From contig CAMFKI010000005.1 in the NCBI GenBank assembly GCA_945957365.1, positions 62,001-126,000 of the forward strand: a stretch of DNA of 64,000 nucleotides, given 5' to 3'. The notes under the pieces were generated by a model. That model saw only the letters and a program-made list of their open reading frames with translations. It did not search any database and was not told where the DNA came from. Positions 30,174 through 38,257 of the stretch are shown here, piece by piece (position 1 is the first letter of the stretch; each line of letters opens with the position of its first letter). Origin of the DNA: an uncultured Alphaproteobacteria bacterium. GTDB lineage: Bacteria > Pseudomonadota > Alphaproteobacteria > Rhizobiales > Aestuariivirgaceae. Both the position numbers and the translations under genes were made by a program.

Positions 30174-31492
30174 TCGACGATCTCATTGCCCTTGCCGGCG
30201 AGGCCGTGGCCCACGCCAGGAAGCTCGGCGCCGACGCCGTCCACGCCGTGGCCGCCGACGGCCGCTCCACCGAAATCTCCGTGCTCGACGGCAGGATCGA
30301 GAAGGTGGAGCAGGCCGAAGCCCGCGACATCTCGCTCAAGGTCTTCGTCGGCAGGTCCTCCGCATCGATCTCCGGCAGCGTGCTGACGGCGGACTCGATC
30401 CACCGCCTGGCGGCCAATGCGCTGCAGATGGCGCGGCTCGCTCCGCCCGATCCCTATGCCGGCATCGCCGACCCCGATCAGCTGGCGACCGTCATCCCCG
30501 AACTCGACCTCGCCGCCAACGACCTCCCCGATGCCCAGCGCCTGCAGGACATGGCGCTGACCGCCGAGGCCGCGGGCCTTGCGGTCAAGGGCGTCACCAA
30601 GACGGGGGGTGCGGGCGCCTCGCGCACCGAGACCTCGGTGGGCATCGTCATTTCCAACGGCTTCGCGCAAGGCTACCGGCGCACCGGCGTCGGCGTCTCG
30701 ATGTCGGCGATCGCCGGCGAGGCGTTGGGCATGCAACGCGACTATGACTATACCTCCGCCGTGCACTACGTCGACCTGCGCGCGCCCGAGGTCATCGGCC
30801 GCAGCGCCGGCGAACGCGCGGTCGAGCGCGTCAATCCGCGCAAGGTGAAGTCGCAGTCGGTGCCGGTCATCTATGACCGGCGCGTGGCGGCGAGCCTCAT
30901 CGGCCACCTCCTTGGCGCCATCAACGGCGCGGCCATCGCGCGCGGCACGTCCTTCCTGAAGGACGCGCTGGGTCAGCAGATCTTCGGGTCGCACATCAGC
31001 ATCGTCGAGGATCCGCACATGCTGCGCGGCCACGGCTCGCGCCCCTTCGACGGCGAGGGACTGGCCTGCACCAGGCGCAACCTGATCGACGGCGGCGTTC
31101 TCACCGGCTGGATCCTCGACCTGCGCGCGGCGCGGCAGCTGGGCCTCGCGCCCACCGGCCAGGGCTCGCGCGGCGGGCCGTCGACCGCCAACGTCTTCCT
31201 GCCGCCCGGCCAGGAAACGCCCGAACAGCAGGTCAAGGGCATCGCCCAGGGCCTCTACGTGACCGAGCTCATCGGGTCGTCGATCAACAACGTGACGGGC
31301 GACTACAGCCGCGGCGCATCGGGCTTCTGGATCGAGAATGGCGAGATCACCTATCCGGTGAGCGAGATCACCATCGCCGGAAACCTCAAGGACATGTTCC
31401 GCACCGTACGCCCGGCCTCCAACCTCGAATTCCGCAACACCGTGAACGCCCCCAACTGTCTGGTCGAGGGCCTCACCATTGCCGGCGTCTGA
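30170..31492 (+). CDS. pmbA: TldD/PmbA family protein (TldE), partner of TldD
   Basis: A 440-residue member of the PmbA/TldE branch. It lacks the HExxxH motif that TldD has, as expected for the non-catalytic half of the TldD/TldE protease. Visible family segments are FVGRSSASISGS, AGASRTETSVGIVISNGF and the C-terminal SGFWIENGEITYPVSEITIAG, where the string GFWIENGEITYPV is diagnostic. The start overlaps the ubiA stop (ATGA). It lies about 8 kb from tldD. Confidence 0.95.
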   Translation: MIDDLIALAGEAVAHARKLGADAVHAVAADGRSTEISVLDGRIEKVEQAEARDISLKVFVGRSSASISGSVLTADSIHRLAANALQMARLAPPDPYAGIADPDQLATVIPELDLAANDLPDAQRLQDMALTAEAAGLAVKGVTKTGGAGASRTETSVGIVISNGFAQGYRRTGVGVSMSAIAGEALGMQRDYDYTSAVHYVDLRAPEVIGRSAGERAVERVNPRKVKSQSVPVIYDRRVAASLIGHLLGAINGAAIARGTSFLKDALGQQIFGSHISIVEDPHMLRGHGSRPFDGEGLACTRRNLIDGGVLTGWILDLRAARQLGLAPTGQGSRGGPSTANVFLPPGQETPEQQVKGIAQGLYVTELIGSSINNVTGDYSRGASGFWIENGEITYPVSEITIAGNLKDMFRTVRPASNLEFRNTVNAPNCLVEGLTIAGV

Positions 31493-32264
31493 CGAAGCCC
31501 TGCTCTTCGACGTGATGCGCGAGGCCGGCGCACTGGGCCTCGAACTGTCGCGCAAGAAGAACCTCGAACACTGGACCAAGCCCGACGGCTCGCATGTCAC
31601 CGAGGGCGACCTCGCGATCAACGCGCTGTTCGAGCGCCGGCTCCGCGCGGCGCGGCCCGGTGACGGCTGGCTGTCGGAGGAAACGCCCGACGACGCGCCC
31701 GCCCGCATGGCGCATGAAAGGCTGTGGATCATCGACCCCATCGACGGCACCCGCGCCTTCCTCGAGGGCCGCGACGAATGGTGCGTGGCCGCCGCCCTCG
31801 CCGTCGGCGGCCAGCCGGTGCTGGCCGCGGTCCATGCACCGCGCCACCGCGAATTCTTCACCGCGACGCGCGGCGCGGGTGCGGCCCTCAATGGCGAGCG
31901 CCTGGTGATCGCCGACCGGGCCTCGCTCGAAGGCGCGCACATCGCCGGCAACCGCAAGGCGCTGGCCGGCCTCGCGCATCTCGGGATCGCGGCCGATCCG
32001 TCGGGGTCGCTGCCGCTGCAGCTCCGCCTCGCCCATGTCGCAGCCGGTCGCCTCGACGGCGCCGTGTCGATCGGCAAGCGCAACGACTGGGACCTCGCGG
32101 CGGGCGAATTGCTGGTCACCGAGGCCGGCGGCAGGGTTTCCGACACCTCCGGTGAGGCATACATTTACAACCGCACGCATCCATGGCAGCAAGGCCTCGT
32201 TGCTGCAGGTGCGAAGCGCCACGCGGCGCTGATCGAAGCCCTGAACAGCCAGAGGACGCCATGA
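31479..32264 (+). CDS. cysQ: 3'(2'),5'-bisphosphate nucleotidase / inositol monophosphatase family protein
   Basis: A 261-residue Mg-dependent phosphatase. The metal and phosphate motifs are WLSEETPDD (about 62-70), IIDPIDGTRAFLEG (about 86-99) and DWDLAAGELLVTEAGG (about 204-219). The FIG family also includes inositol monophosphatases, but the FLEGRDEWCVAAAL stretch favours a CysQ-type nucleotidase that removes 3'-phosphoadenosine 5'-phosphate. The start is a TTG at 31479 lying inside pmbA (14-base overlap); the next ATG, at 31515, would cut the first helix. Confidence 0.88.
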   Translation: MPASDEALLFDVMREAGALGLELSRKKNLEHWTKPDGSHVTEGDLAINALFERRLRAARPGDGWLSEETPDDAPARMAHERLWIIDPIDGTRAFLEGRDEWCVAAALAVGGQPVLAAVHAPRHREFFTATRGAGAALNGERLVIADRASLEGAHIAGNRKALAGLAHLGIAADPSGSLPLQLRLAHVAAGRLDGAVSIGKRNDWDLAAGELLVTEAGGRVSDTSGEAYIYNRTHPWQQGLVAAGAKRHAALIEALNSQRTP

Positions 32265-32512
32265 CAAAGACCCCCGCCAAGCCGGACCAGCAGCTTCTCC
32301 ACCTCGTGTTCGGCGGCGAGCTCGACGACGTGAAGTCGGTGAGTTTCCGGAACCTCCACAAGCTCGACGTCGTCGGCTTCTATCCCAATTACGCGGAGGC
32401 CTACCAGGCCTGGCTGGGCAAGGCGCGCGAAACGCTGGACAACGCGCAGATGCGCTATTTCATCGTCCACCTGCACCGCCTGCTCGATCCCGCGACGCAG
32501 ACGTCCGACTGA
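32261..32512 (+). CDS. DUF4170 domain protein
   Basis: An 83-residue conserved protein with the DUF4170 pattern: LHLVFGGELDDVKSVSF, then VVGFYPNYAEAYQAWLGKA. The ATG at 32261 overlaps the cysQ stop as ATGA. In rhizobia this small gene normally follows cysQ and precedes lipid A/Kdo genes (waaA, lpxK). Here the next gene is instead a convergent, unrelated one. Function unknown. Confidence 0.9.
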   Translation: MTKTPAKPDQQLLHLVFGGELDDVKSVSFRNLHKLDVVGFYPNYAEAYQAWLGKARETLDNAQMRYFIVHLHRLLDPATQTSD

Positions 32513-32529
32513 GCCTCCGGCCTGCAGCC

Positions 32530-34065
32530 TCAGTGCCGCAGCACGATCACCTCGATATCGAACTGGCCCCAGCTGAGGAACCGCCCGAACGACGGGTCGT
32601 TGCGCAGGAAACTCACCGTCCGCATGCCGCTGCCGAGGCCCAGCGCCGCCTTCGACTGCCGGTCGATGACGATGCTGTGCGCCGTGCTGCCAATCAGCTT
32701 CGGCGCGGGCGCGGCATTCATCAGCAGCGCATAGAGCGGGGCCGACGGCAGGGGCAGCACCCAGCCGGCAGGTGCCGGCACCGGCTGGCCGTTGGCGTCG
32801 AGCCAGCCGGCCGGTCCCGTCCAGGGATGGGGAATTTCGCCCGACCACAGCTTGCTCGCCGGGTCCGGCCGGATCAGCACCAGGTCGCCGTCCTCCAGCG
32901 CTGACGGCAGCGTGACGTCCGCCATCTCGTCGAAGCCGTTGAGGCTCACCGTCTGGCGGAACACCACCGACTGGCGCGGTGAAGCCGGCGGCGGCGAGCC
33001 GGGCAGCCGCCGCAGATAGGCCGCATAGTCGAGCTTCCGGCCGCGCGCATTGCGCAGCGTGAAAGCATCGAAATCATTGTTCATGGTGAAGGACGGCTTC
33101 ACCGCGAGGCGGGCGCCGGGGCTCAGCCGGCCGCCGGCGATGACGTGGCGGCCGGGCGTTCCATAGGGCAGGTTCAGCGTCGTGCCGAACAGCGAGATGT
33201 GCTGCTCGTCCTCAAGAGAGCACTGCGCCAGGTTGAGCACGCGCGACGACACGTTCTCGAGGGTGATCGATTCGGCATTGCGGTCGCTCCCCGCGGGATC
33301 GGGGTCGAGGGCGGCGATGCGCAGTTCGCCTTTGGCGGGCGTGTCGACCAGCCAGGAAATGAAGGGCACGTCCTGCGTGGCGCCCTGCGAATCGCTGGCG
33401 GTGACGACGAAGACCTCGGGCGGGGCGCCGGCCGGCCGCCCGAAATAGGCCGCCTCGACGAGCGGCCCGTCCGGCGACTGGTAGCGATTGGCGGATTGCA
33501 GCAGGCCATGGCCGAAGCCGGCGCCCGGCGGGCTGATGGCGGCGATGGCGTAGCCCACGCTGTTGGTCGCCGGCTGCAGGGTTTCCACCTCGAAGAACTG
33601 GCTCGAGGACTGGCCCGCCTCCGCCTCGAGTTCCGGCAGCCTGTCCTTCTTCAGCCGGAACAGCGCCTCGTCCGCCACGCCGCGGCAGGCGAAGCGGAAG
33701 GTGAAGCTGCCGAGGCTGGCATTGGCCGCGTCGCTGAAGCTGAAGACGAGGCTGCGCGGCTGCACCGGAACCTGGTGGTCGGTGGTGGCGGGCAGGATCA
33801 CCCGCAGGCCCAGCGGGCTCCGCGCCTCGGCCGTCACATGCACCCCTTGTGTGGGGCCATAGAGGCTGAGGGCGCCGTCCGCGCGGTCGGGGCTGACGGC
33901 GACGAAGACATCGCCCTGGTCGGCCTGCAGTTCCAGCAGCGCGAAGCACAAGAAGGTCGAATCGACCGGATTCTTCAAGCACTTGAAAGTGACCGGAAGG
34001 TTGGGCGCGCCGGGCAGCGGTGAGAAGGCCAGCACCCCGTTCACGAAGATCTTCAGCCCCGCCAT
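32530..34065 (-). CDS. Uncharacterised protein with lamin-tail-like and possible LecA-lectin-like C-terminal domains
   Basis: A 511-residue protein I cannot place in a named family. I see no signal peptide or membrane span. The N-terminal 240 residues are beta-rich and unassigned. Residues about 248-355 read like a lamin-tail domain: ESITLENVSSRVLNLAQCSL (a typical 'norgeesv, L.gw.l.D' pattern), then a long beta region ending in FTLRNARGRKLDYAAY. Residues about 368-511 have the GDLVLIRPD, YALLMNAAP and LRNDPSFGRFLSWGQFDIEV pattern seen in PA-IL/LecA-type galactose-binding domains; this match is by eye and tentative. A good GGGGAG site precedes the ATG at 34065. Base composition is like the neighbours. 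It converges with the DUF4170 gene. Confidence 0.6.
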   Translation of the reverse strand: MAGLKIFVNGVLAFSPLPGAPNLPVTFKCLKNPVDSTFLCFALLELQADQGDVFVAVSPDRADGALSLYGPTQGVHVTAEARSPLGLRVILPATTDHQVPVQPRSLVFSFSDAANASLGSFTFRFACRGVADEALFRLKKDRLPELEAEAGQSSSQFFEVETLQPATNSVGYAIAAISPPGAGFGHGLLQSANRYQSPDGPLVEAAYFGRPAGAPPEVFVVTASDSQGATQDVPFISWLVDTPAKGELRIAALDPDPAGSDRNAESITLENVSSRVLNLAQCSLEDEQHISLFGTTLNLPYGTPGRHVIAGGRLSPGARLAVKPSFTMNNDFDAFTLRNARGRKLDYAAYLRRLPGSPPPASPRQSVVFRQTVSLNGFDEMADVTLPSALEDGDLVLIRPDPASKLWSGEIPHPWTGPAGWLDANGQPVPAPAGWVLPLPSAPLYALLMNAAPAPKLIGSTAHSIVIDRQSKAALGLGSGMRTVSFLRNDPSFGRFLSWGQFDIEVIVLRH

Positions 34066-34097
34066 GCCATCTCCCCAAAAAACATGCGGAACATAAC

Positions 34098-34121
34098 ACT
34101 ATAAGTTGCAGTGAATTGCAA
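34098..34121 (-). promoter_or_regulatory. AT-rich promoter region with TTGCA-N6-TGCAA inverted repeat
   Basis: Upstream of the lamin-tail/lectin-like gene, the minus strand has TATAGT (34103-34098), which could be a -10 element. Immediately upstream of it lies TTGCA-N6-TGCAA (34106-34121), in the -35 region. I found no good -35 hexamer, which would fit an activator-dependent promoter. The rest of the gap up to 34222 shows nothing else. Confidence 0.35.
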
Positions 34122-34222
34122 GCCATCCCCGCGCTGCACGCGCGGCGCCTCCCGCCCGGCGCGCGGTTGCGGCGCAGCGTTCTTGCCTCTAGGGAGGAAC
34201 GAGATCCCCGGCGGCCGACCAG

Positions 34223-35125
34223 ATGCGAATCCCGACCAACATCCGCGCCATCCTCGCGATGGTGATTTCCATGGGCGTGTTCGTCACGTCGGACAGCTGC
34301 ATGAAGCTGGCGCTGCAGCACGCGCCGCTGTTCCAGCTGATGCTGATGCGCGGCATCGCCTCGGTCTCGATCTGCCTGACGCTGATCCTCGCGCTTGGCC
34401 AGGGCCCGGACCTCAGGCGCATGTTCAACGGCTGGCTGGTGGGGCGTGGCCTGCTCGAGGTGGTGGCCAACCTGTCCTTCACCATCGCACTCGGCTTCAT
34501 CGCCATCGCCGACCTCACCGCCATTGCCCAGACCTGCCCGCTCTTCGTGCTGCTCGGCGCCTGGGCCTTCCGCGGCGAGAAGCTCGATGCGCCGCGCCTC
34601 GGCCTCGTGCTGCTCGGCATCGTCGGCGCCCTCCTCGTGGCGCAACCGGGCACCGGGGCGGTCTCGCCCTTCGCCTTCCTCGCCTTCATCACCGCCGTCG
34701 CCTCGGCGGCGCGCGACCTGATGACGCCCAACGTGCCGCGCGGCATGCCACCGCTGGTGGCGACCTTCACCGTGCTGGTGCTGCTCTGCCTCACCGGCCT
34801 CCTCGGCACGCTCGCCTTCGAGACCCAGGTGATGCCGACGGCGCGCGACGTCATGCTGATGGCGCTGGCCGGCGCCACCGGGGTGGCCGGGCATTTCCTG
34901 CTCTACATGACTTACCGCATCGGCGAGGCGCGCAGCGTCGCGCCCTTCATGTACACGCTCACCATCTGGGCGGTGTTCTCCGGCCTCATCCTGTTCGGCG
35001 ACGTGCCGAACCTGCTCGCCGTCTCCGGCATGGTGCTGGTGGCGCTGGCCGGACTCGCCATCATCTGGCTCGACGGGCGCCAGCGCAAGGCGGACGCCCG
35101 GCTGGCCGTCGAAACGGGCGCCTGA
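34223..35125 (+). CDS. EamA/DMT family transporter
   Basis: A 300-residue inner-membrane protein with ten predicted spans in two EamA repeats (about 8-140 and 152-285). Typical segments are FVTSDSCMKLALQHAPLF at the start of repeat one and MTYRIGEARSVAPFMYT in repeat two. Members export amino acids, S-adenosylmethionine or other small metabolites; the substrate cannot be told here. The ATG at 34223 has no strong ribosome site. It is divergent from the lamin-tail gene. Confidence 0.88.
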   Translation: MRIPTNIRAILAMVISMGVFVTSDSCMKLALQHAPLFQLMLMRGIASVSICLTLILALGQGPDLRRMFNGWLVGRGLLEVVANLSFTIALGFIAIADLTAIAQTCPLFVLLGAWAFRGEKLDAPRLGLVLLGIVGALLVAQPGTGAVSPFAFLAFITAVASAARDLMTPNVPRGMPPLVATFTVLVLLCLTGLLGTLAFETQVMPTARDVMLMALAGATGVAGHFLLYMTYRIGEARSVAPFMYTLTIWAVFSGLILFGDVPNLLAVSGMVLVALAGLAIIWLDGRQRKADARLAVETGA

Positions 35126-35135
35126 ACCAGGAAGC

Positions 35136-35159
35136 GGCCACCGGCATGGGCCGGCGGCC
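35136..35159. terminator. GC-rich hairpin between convergent genes (possible terminator)
   Basis: GGCCaCCGGC and GCCGGcGGCC pair around an ATGG loop with one mismatch, in the gap between the convergent DMT and ABM-like genes. No T tract follows on either side, so it would be a weak or Rho-assisted terminator. Confidence 0.3.
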
Positions 35160-35173
35160 CCTTCACCGTCGCC

Positions 35174-35446
35174 TCAGGCTTCGTAGTTGGCGATGAGCAT
35201 CGCCGCCTGCGGCTTTCCGACATGGCCCGCCTCGTGCAGGATCGCCGGCACTTCCGGGTCGGAAACGAAATTCTTCCAGCCTTCGCTGTCCCAGTCGAAC
35301 ATCACCCAGACGCGGTCGGCCTCGGCCGGATCGCGGAACACGGTGGCCCCCTTGGAGCCGTGCAGGCGGCGCTTGTCCGCACCCTTGGTGGAGAAGATCT
35401 TGATGAAGCGGTCGACGTCGGCGACCTTGGTGGTGGCGAGCAGCAT
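35174..35446 (-). CDS. Small ABM-like (dimeric alpha-beta barrel) protein
   Basis: A 90-residue protein with the beta-alpha-beta pattern of the antibiotic-biosynthesis-monooxygenase-like fold: VADVDRFIKIFSTKGADKR, the strand RVWVMFDW, then SEGWKNFVSDPEVPAILHEAG. The ATG at 35446 has a strong AGGAGG site, so the gene is real. No catalytic residue can be assigned. It is a single gene downstream of nothing obvious; the HD-GYP/LuxR gene on the same strand ends 90 bases before it. Confidence 0.8.
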   Translation of the reverse strand: MLLATTKVADVDRFIKIFSTKGADKRRLHGSKGATVFRDPAEADRVWVMFDWDSEGWKNFVSDPEVPAILHEAGHVGKPQAAMLIANYEA

Positions 35447-35536
35447 GGTGGTATCCTCCTCTGTGCGGCGGCCACCATGGCCGCCCGACACAGGCAGGAT
35501 GCAGCCGCGCCGCTCCCCAAACATCGGGAGGATTCC

Positions 35537-37111
35537 CTATGGAGGCTCGCCCGCCCGGAGCAGCCCGTTCTCCACCGCATAGAGCGCGGCCGCCGCGCGC
35601 GAAGCCACCCCGATCTTGCCGTAGACGCTCTGGATGTGATGGTCGACCGTCTTGGGCGAGAGGTCGAGCCGCCGCGCCATTTCCTTCGCCGTGAGGCCCG
35701 CCGCGACCAGGCGCAGCACCTCGATCTCGCGGGCCGTCAGGCCGGCGAGCGGCTTGGCCGCAGCCCGGCGTGACGGCTGGCCCGCCGCCGTCAGCACCGC
35801 CTCCACCGCCTGCGGGCAGAGATGCCCGTCGCGCGCCTCGGCCCTGAGCCGTGCCGCCGCCGCTTCGGGCGACATCCCATGGCGGTGCGGGCGCTCCTCG
35901 CGCGCCGTCTGGAAGGCTTCCGCCGCCGCGAGGATGCGCGCGGCGGGCGACAGGTCCGGCCCCGTGACCTTGCGGTGATAGCCCGAGCCGTCGATGCGCT
36001 CGTGGTGGCGCAGCACCAGTGCCGCCATGGCATTGCCCGCCGCCCCGAACGACGCCAGCGCGCGCTCGCCGTAATAGGGGTGAAGCTGCGCCGCATCGCG
36101 CTCGCGCGCCGACAGGGGCCCCACCCGCATCCAGGTCGCAACCGGCACGATGAGTTCGCCGATGTCATGGATCATCCCCGCCCAGCGCAGCGCGCGAAGC
36201 TCGGCCTCGGCGAGCCCGGCCGCGCGGCCGGCACCCGCGGCGAGGTCCGCCACGGCACGCGAATGGCCCAGCGTGAAGGGCATGCGCATGTCGATCATGT
36301 CGGCGATGGCAAGGAAGGCCTCCTCCGCCCCCGCCTCGTCCAGCACCGCATGGGGCGTGGGTTCGAGATCGAGGATCGTCTCGCGTTCGACGCTGGCGCC
36401 GATACCCGCCACGAGCTCCGCCGCATGCGCCGCCACCAGCTCGGCAAAGGCGGCCTCATAGGGCCCGCCGCCACGGGAGGCGACGATCCGCGCCATCTCC
36501 GCAGGGCCCAGCTCGTCGCTGAGCGCGATCGCGTCCTGTGCCAGCGTGACGACGCGCACCGCCGGCAGCACGGCCTCGCCGCTCAGGCCCTGGGGCAGGC
36601 CCTTGCCGTCCCAGCGCTCGTAGATCTGGCCGAGGTTGCGGGCGATCTCCTGCGGCAGGCCCAGCCGTTCGCCGATGCGCCGCGCCACTTCGCAATGCGC
36701 GGTGAGCACCGGCCTCGCGACGCCCAGCGCCTGGCCGAGGCCTTCGGCGATGGCCTTCTCCTGTGCTGCCGGATCGAGATCGAAATAGAGCCGCTGGAAG
36801 GCGCGGGTGAACACCTTGCCCAGTTCCGCGCGGTTGCCCATGTCGAGGCCGACGAGCTCGCGTCGCAGCGCGATCTCGTCGCCGAACAGCCCGGCCAGCA
36901 GGTCGGTGTCGGCATTGCAGCCGACATAGCGCAGCATGGCGAGGTGATAGACGCTGCGGCTCACCGCCGGATCGAGCTTCGCCAGCTTCGCGATGCGCAT
37001 CGCCATGACGCAGGACTTGAGCGCGAAATCGCGCGAGTGCCCGGTGGCGAGGTCGGAGGCATAGGCCAGCACCATCATCACGTCGGACAGTCTGAGTGAA
37101 ACACCGGCCAT
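35537..37111 (-). CDS. Tandem HD-GYP protein with C-terminal LuxR-type DNA-binding domain
   Basis: A 524-residue protein. Two HD-GYP-like halves are visible. The N-terminal half (about 10-210) has lost the metal site: the HD position reads RYVGC and the second motif YERWDGKGLP lacks both histidines. The second half (about 255-425) is intact, with HDIGELIVP (about 315), HPYYGE and HHERIDGSGY (about 368). A LuxR/FixJ helix-turn-helix follows (about 450-515, LTAREIEVLRLVAAGLTAKE, then MARRLDLSPKTVDHH). This suggests a cyclic-dinucleotide phosphodiesterase wired to DNA binding. I start at the ATG at 37111 with a GAGG site; a TTG 12 codons upstream is less likely. A perfect 20-bp palindrome lies 84 bases upstream. 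Confidence 0.88.
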   Translation of the reverse strand: MAGVSLRLSDVMMVLAYASDLATGHSRDFALKSCVMAMRIAKLAKLDPAVSRSVYHLAMLRYVGCNADTDLLAGLFGDEIALRRELVGLDMGNRAELGKVFTRAFQRLYFDLDPAAQEKAIAEGLGQALGVARPVLTAHCEVARRIGERLGLPQEIARNLGQIYERWDGKGLPQGLSGEAVLPAVRVVTLAQDAIALSDELGPAEMARIVASRGGGPYEAAFAELVAAHAAELVAGIGASVERETILDLEPTPHAVLDEAGAEEAFLAIADMIDMRMPFTLGHSRAVADLAAGAGRAAGLAEAELRALRWAGMIHDIGELIVPVATWMRVGPLSARERDAAQLHPYYGERALASFGAAGNAMAALVLRHHERIDGSGYHRKVTGPDLSPAARILAAAEAFQTAREERPHRHGMSPEAAAARLRAEARDGHLCPQAVEAVLTAAGQPSRRAAAKPLAGLTAREIEVLRLVAAGLTAKEMARRLDLSPKTVDHHIQSVYGKIGVASRAAAALYAVENGLLRAGEPP

Positions 37112-37194
37112 GTGCGCCTCGCGACGGATGGGAGATTGGCGGGACAACGGATGCGTGCAGTTCCCTCCGAAGACGGGAGGACGGCGAAACGATG

Positions 37195-37214
37195 ATAAGT
37201 TAGTGCTAACTTAT
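37195..37214. promoter_or_regulatory. Perfect 20-bp palindrome upstream of the HD-GYP/LuxR gene
   Basis: ATAAGTTAGTGCTAACTTAT: two perfect 9-bp arms around a TG centre, AT-rich in a GC-rich genome. It lies in the 126-base gap between ribF and the HD-GYP/LuxR gene. It is too AT-rich and tight-looped for a terminator and looks like the operator of a dimeric regulator, possibly the LuxR-domain protein itself. Confidence 0.55.
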
Positions 37215-37237
37215 TCCGGAAAGCGCCGCAAGTGACG

Positions 37238-38245
37238 CTAGATCCTGCCCTCGGCCTGAAGCCTGCCCAAGGGGAAGGCCACCATCGGATCGTCTGCCTT
37301 CGCCTCCGCCAGCCGCTTCACCGCGGCATCGCAGTCGGCCTTCATCTGGCTCACCAGCTCGTCGATGGAGGCGAAGCGCTTGTCGCCGCGGATCAGGTCG
37401 ATGAACTCGACGAACAGCTGCCGGCCATAGAGATCGCCCTCGAAGCCGATCAGATAGACCTCGAGGAAGGTGCGGCCCGTGTCGAAGGTCGGACGGTCGC
37501 CGAAGTAACCGGCACCGGCCCACACCTCAGCACCCTTGTCGTGCGCGTCGCGCACGCGAACCGCATAGATGCCGCGATAGGGATCGGCTCCCTTGTCGAG
37601 CACGATGTTGAGCGTCGGGAAGCCGATGGTGCGGCCGCGCTGGTCGCCCTTCACCACCTCGCCCAGCACCGTCCAGTGATAGCCGAGGTCGCGCGCCGCC
37701 GCACTCACGTGGCCATGGCGCAGCGCCTGGCGGATGGCGCTGGAGGAAAACGGCGAATGCTGGTCGCCCTCGTCCGTCACCTGCTCGACGATGGTGACGC
37801 CGAAGCCGAATTTGGCACCCAGCTCCGTCATGGTGGCGGGGCTGCCCTTGCGGCCCTTGCCGAAGTGGAAGTCGTATCCCATCACCACGTGCCGCACACC
37901 CAGCCGCTCGACGAGGTGCAGCCGCACGAACGCCTCCGGCGACAGCTCGGAGAGCGTCTTGTCGAAATCCAGCACTGCCATGAAGGATGCGCCGAGCGCT
38001 GCCACCAGCCGCGCCTTCAGCGCCTGCGGAGTGAGCCGGAACACCGGCTCGTCCGGCCGGAAGAAGCTGCGGGGATGCGGCTCGAAGCTCATGACGCCCC
38101 ACGGGCAGCCGAGCCGCGCGCCCTCGTCCGCCGCAACGGCCAGCAGCGTCTGGTGGCCGCGGTGCACGCCGTCGAAATTGCCGATGGCGACGACGCCGTC
38201 GCGGCAGGTTTCAGGAACGGGCGCGAGGCCCGCGATCAGTTGCAT
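37238..38245 (-). CDS. ribF: Bifunctional riboflavin kinase / FAD synthetase
   Basis: A 335-residue enzyme that phosphorylates riboflavin to FMN and adenylates FMN to FAD. The N-terminal nucleotidyltransferase half has GNFDGVHRGHQ (HxGH motif, about 21-31) and the later SSSAIRQAL. The C-terminal riboflavin kinase half has GRTIGFPTLNI (about 205-215) and RGIYAVRV. Full length. It begins 12 bases after the TIGR01459-type HAD gene, a rhizobial arrangement. Confidence 0.96.
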   Translation of the reverse strand: MQLIAGLAPVPETCRDGVVAIGNFDGVHRGHQTLLAVAADEGARLGCPWGVMSFEPHPRSFFRPDEPVFRLTPQALKARLVAALGASFMAVLDFDKTLSELSPEAFVRLHLVERLGVRHVVMGYDFHFGKGRKGSPATMTELGAKFGFGVTIVEQVTDEGDQHSPFSSSAIRQALRHGHVSAAARDLGYHWTVLGEVVKGDQRGRTIGFPTLNIVLDKGADPYRGIYAVRVRDAHDKGAEVWAGAGYFGDRPTFDTGRTFLEVYLIGFEGDLYGRQLFVEFIDLIRGDKRFASIDELVSQMKADCDAAVKRLAEAKADDPMVAFPLGRLQAEGRI

Positions 38246-38257
38246 TCCGATCCCTTA

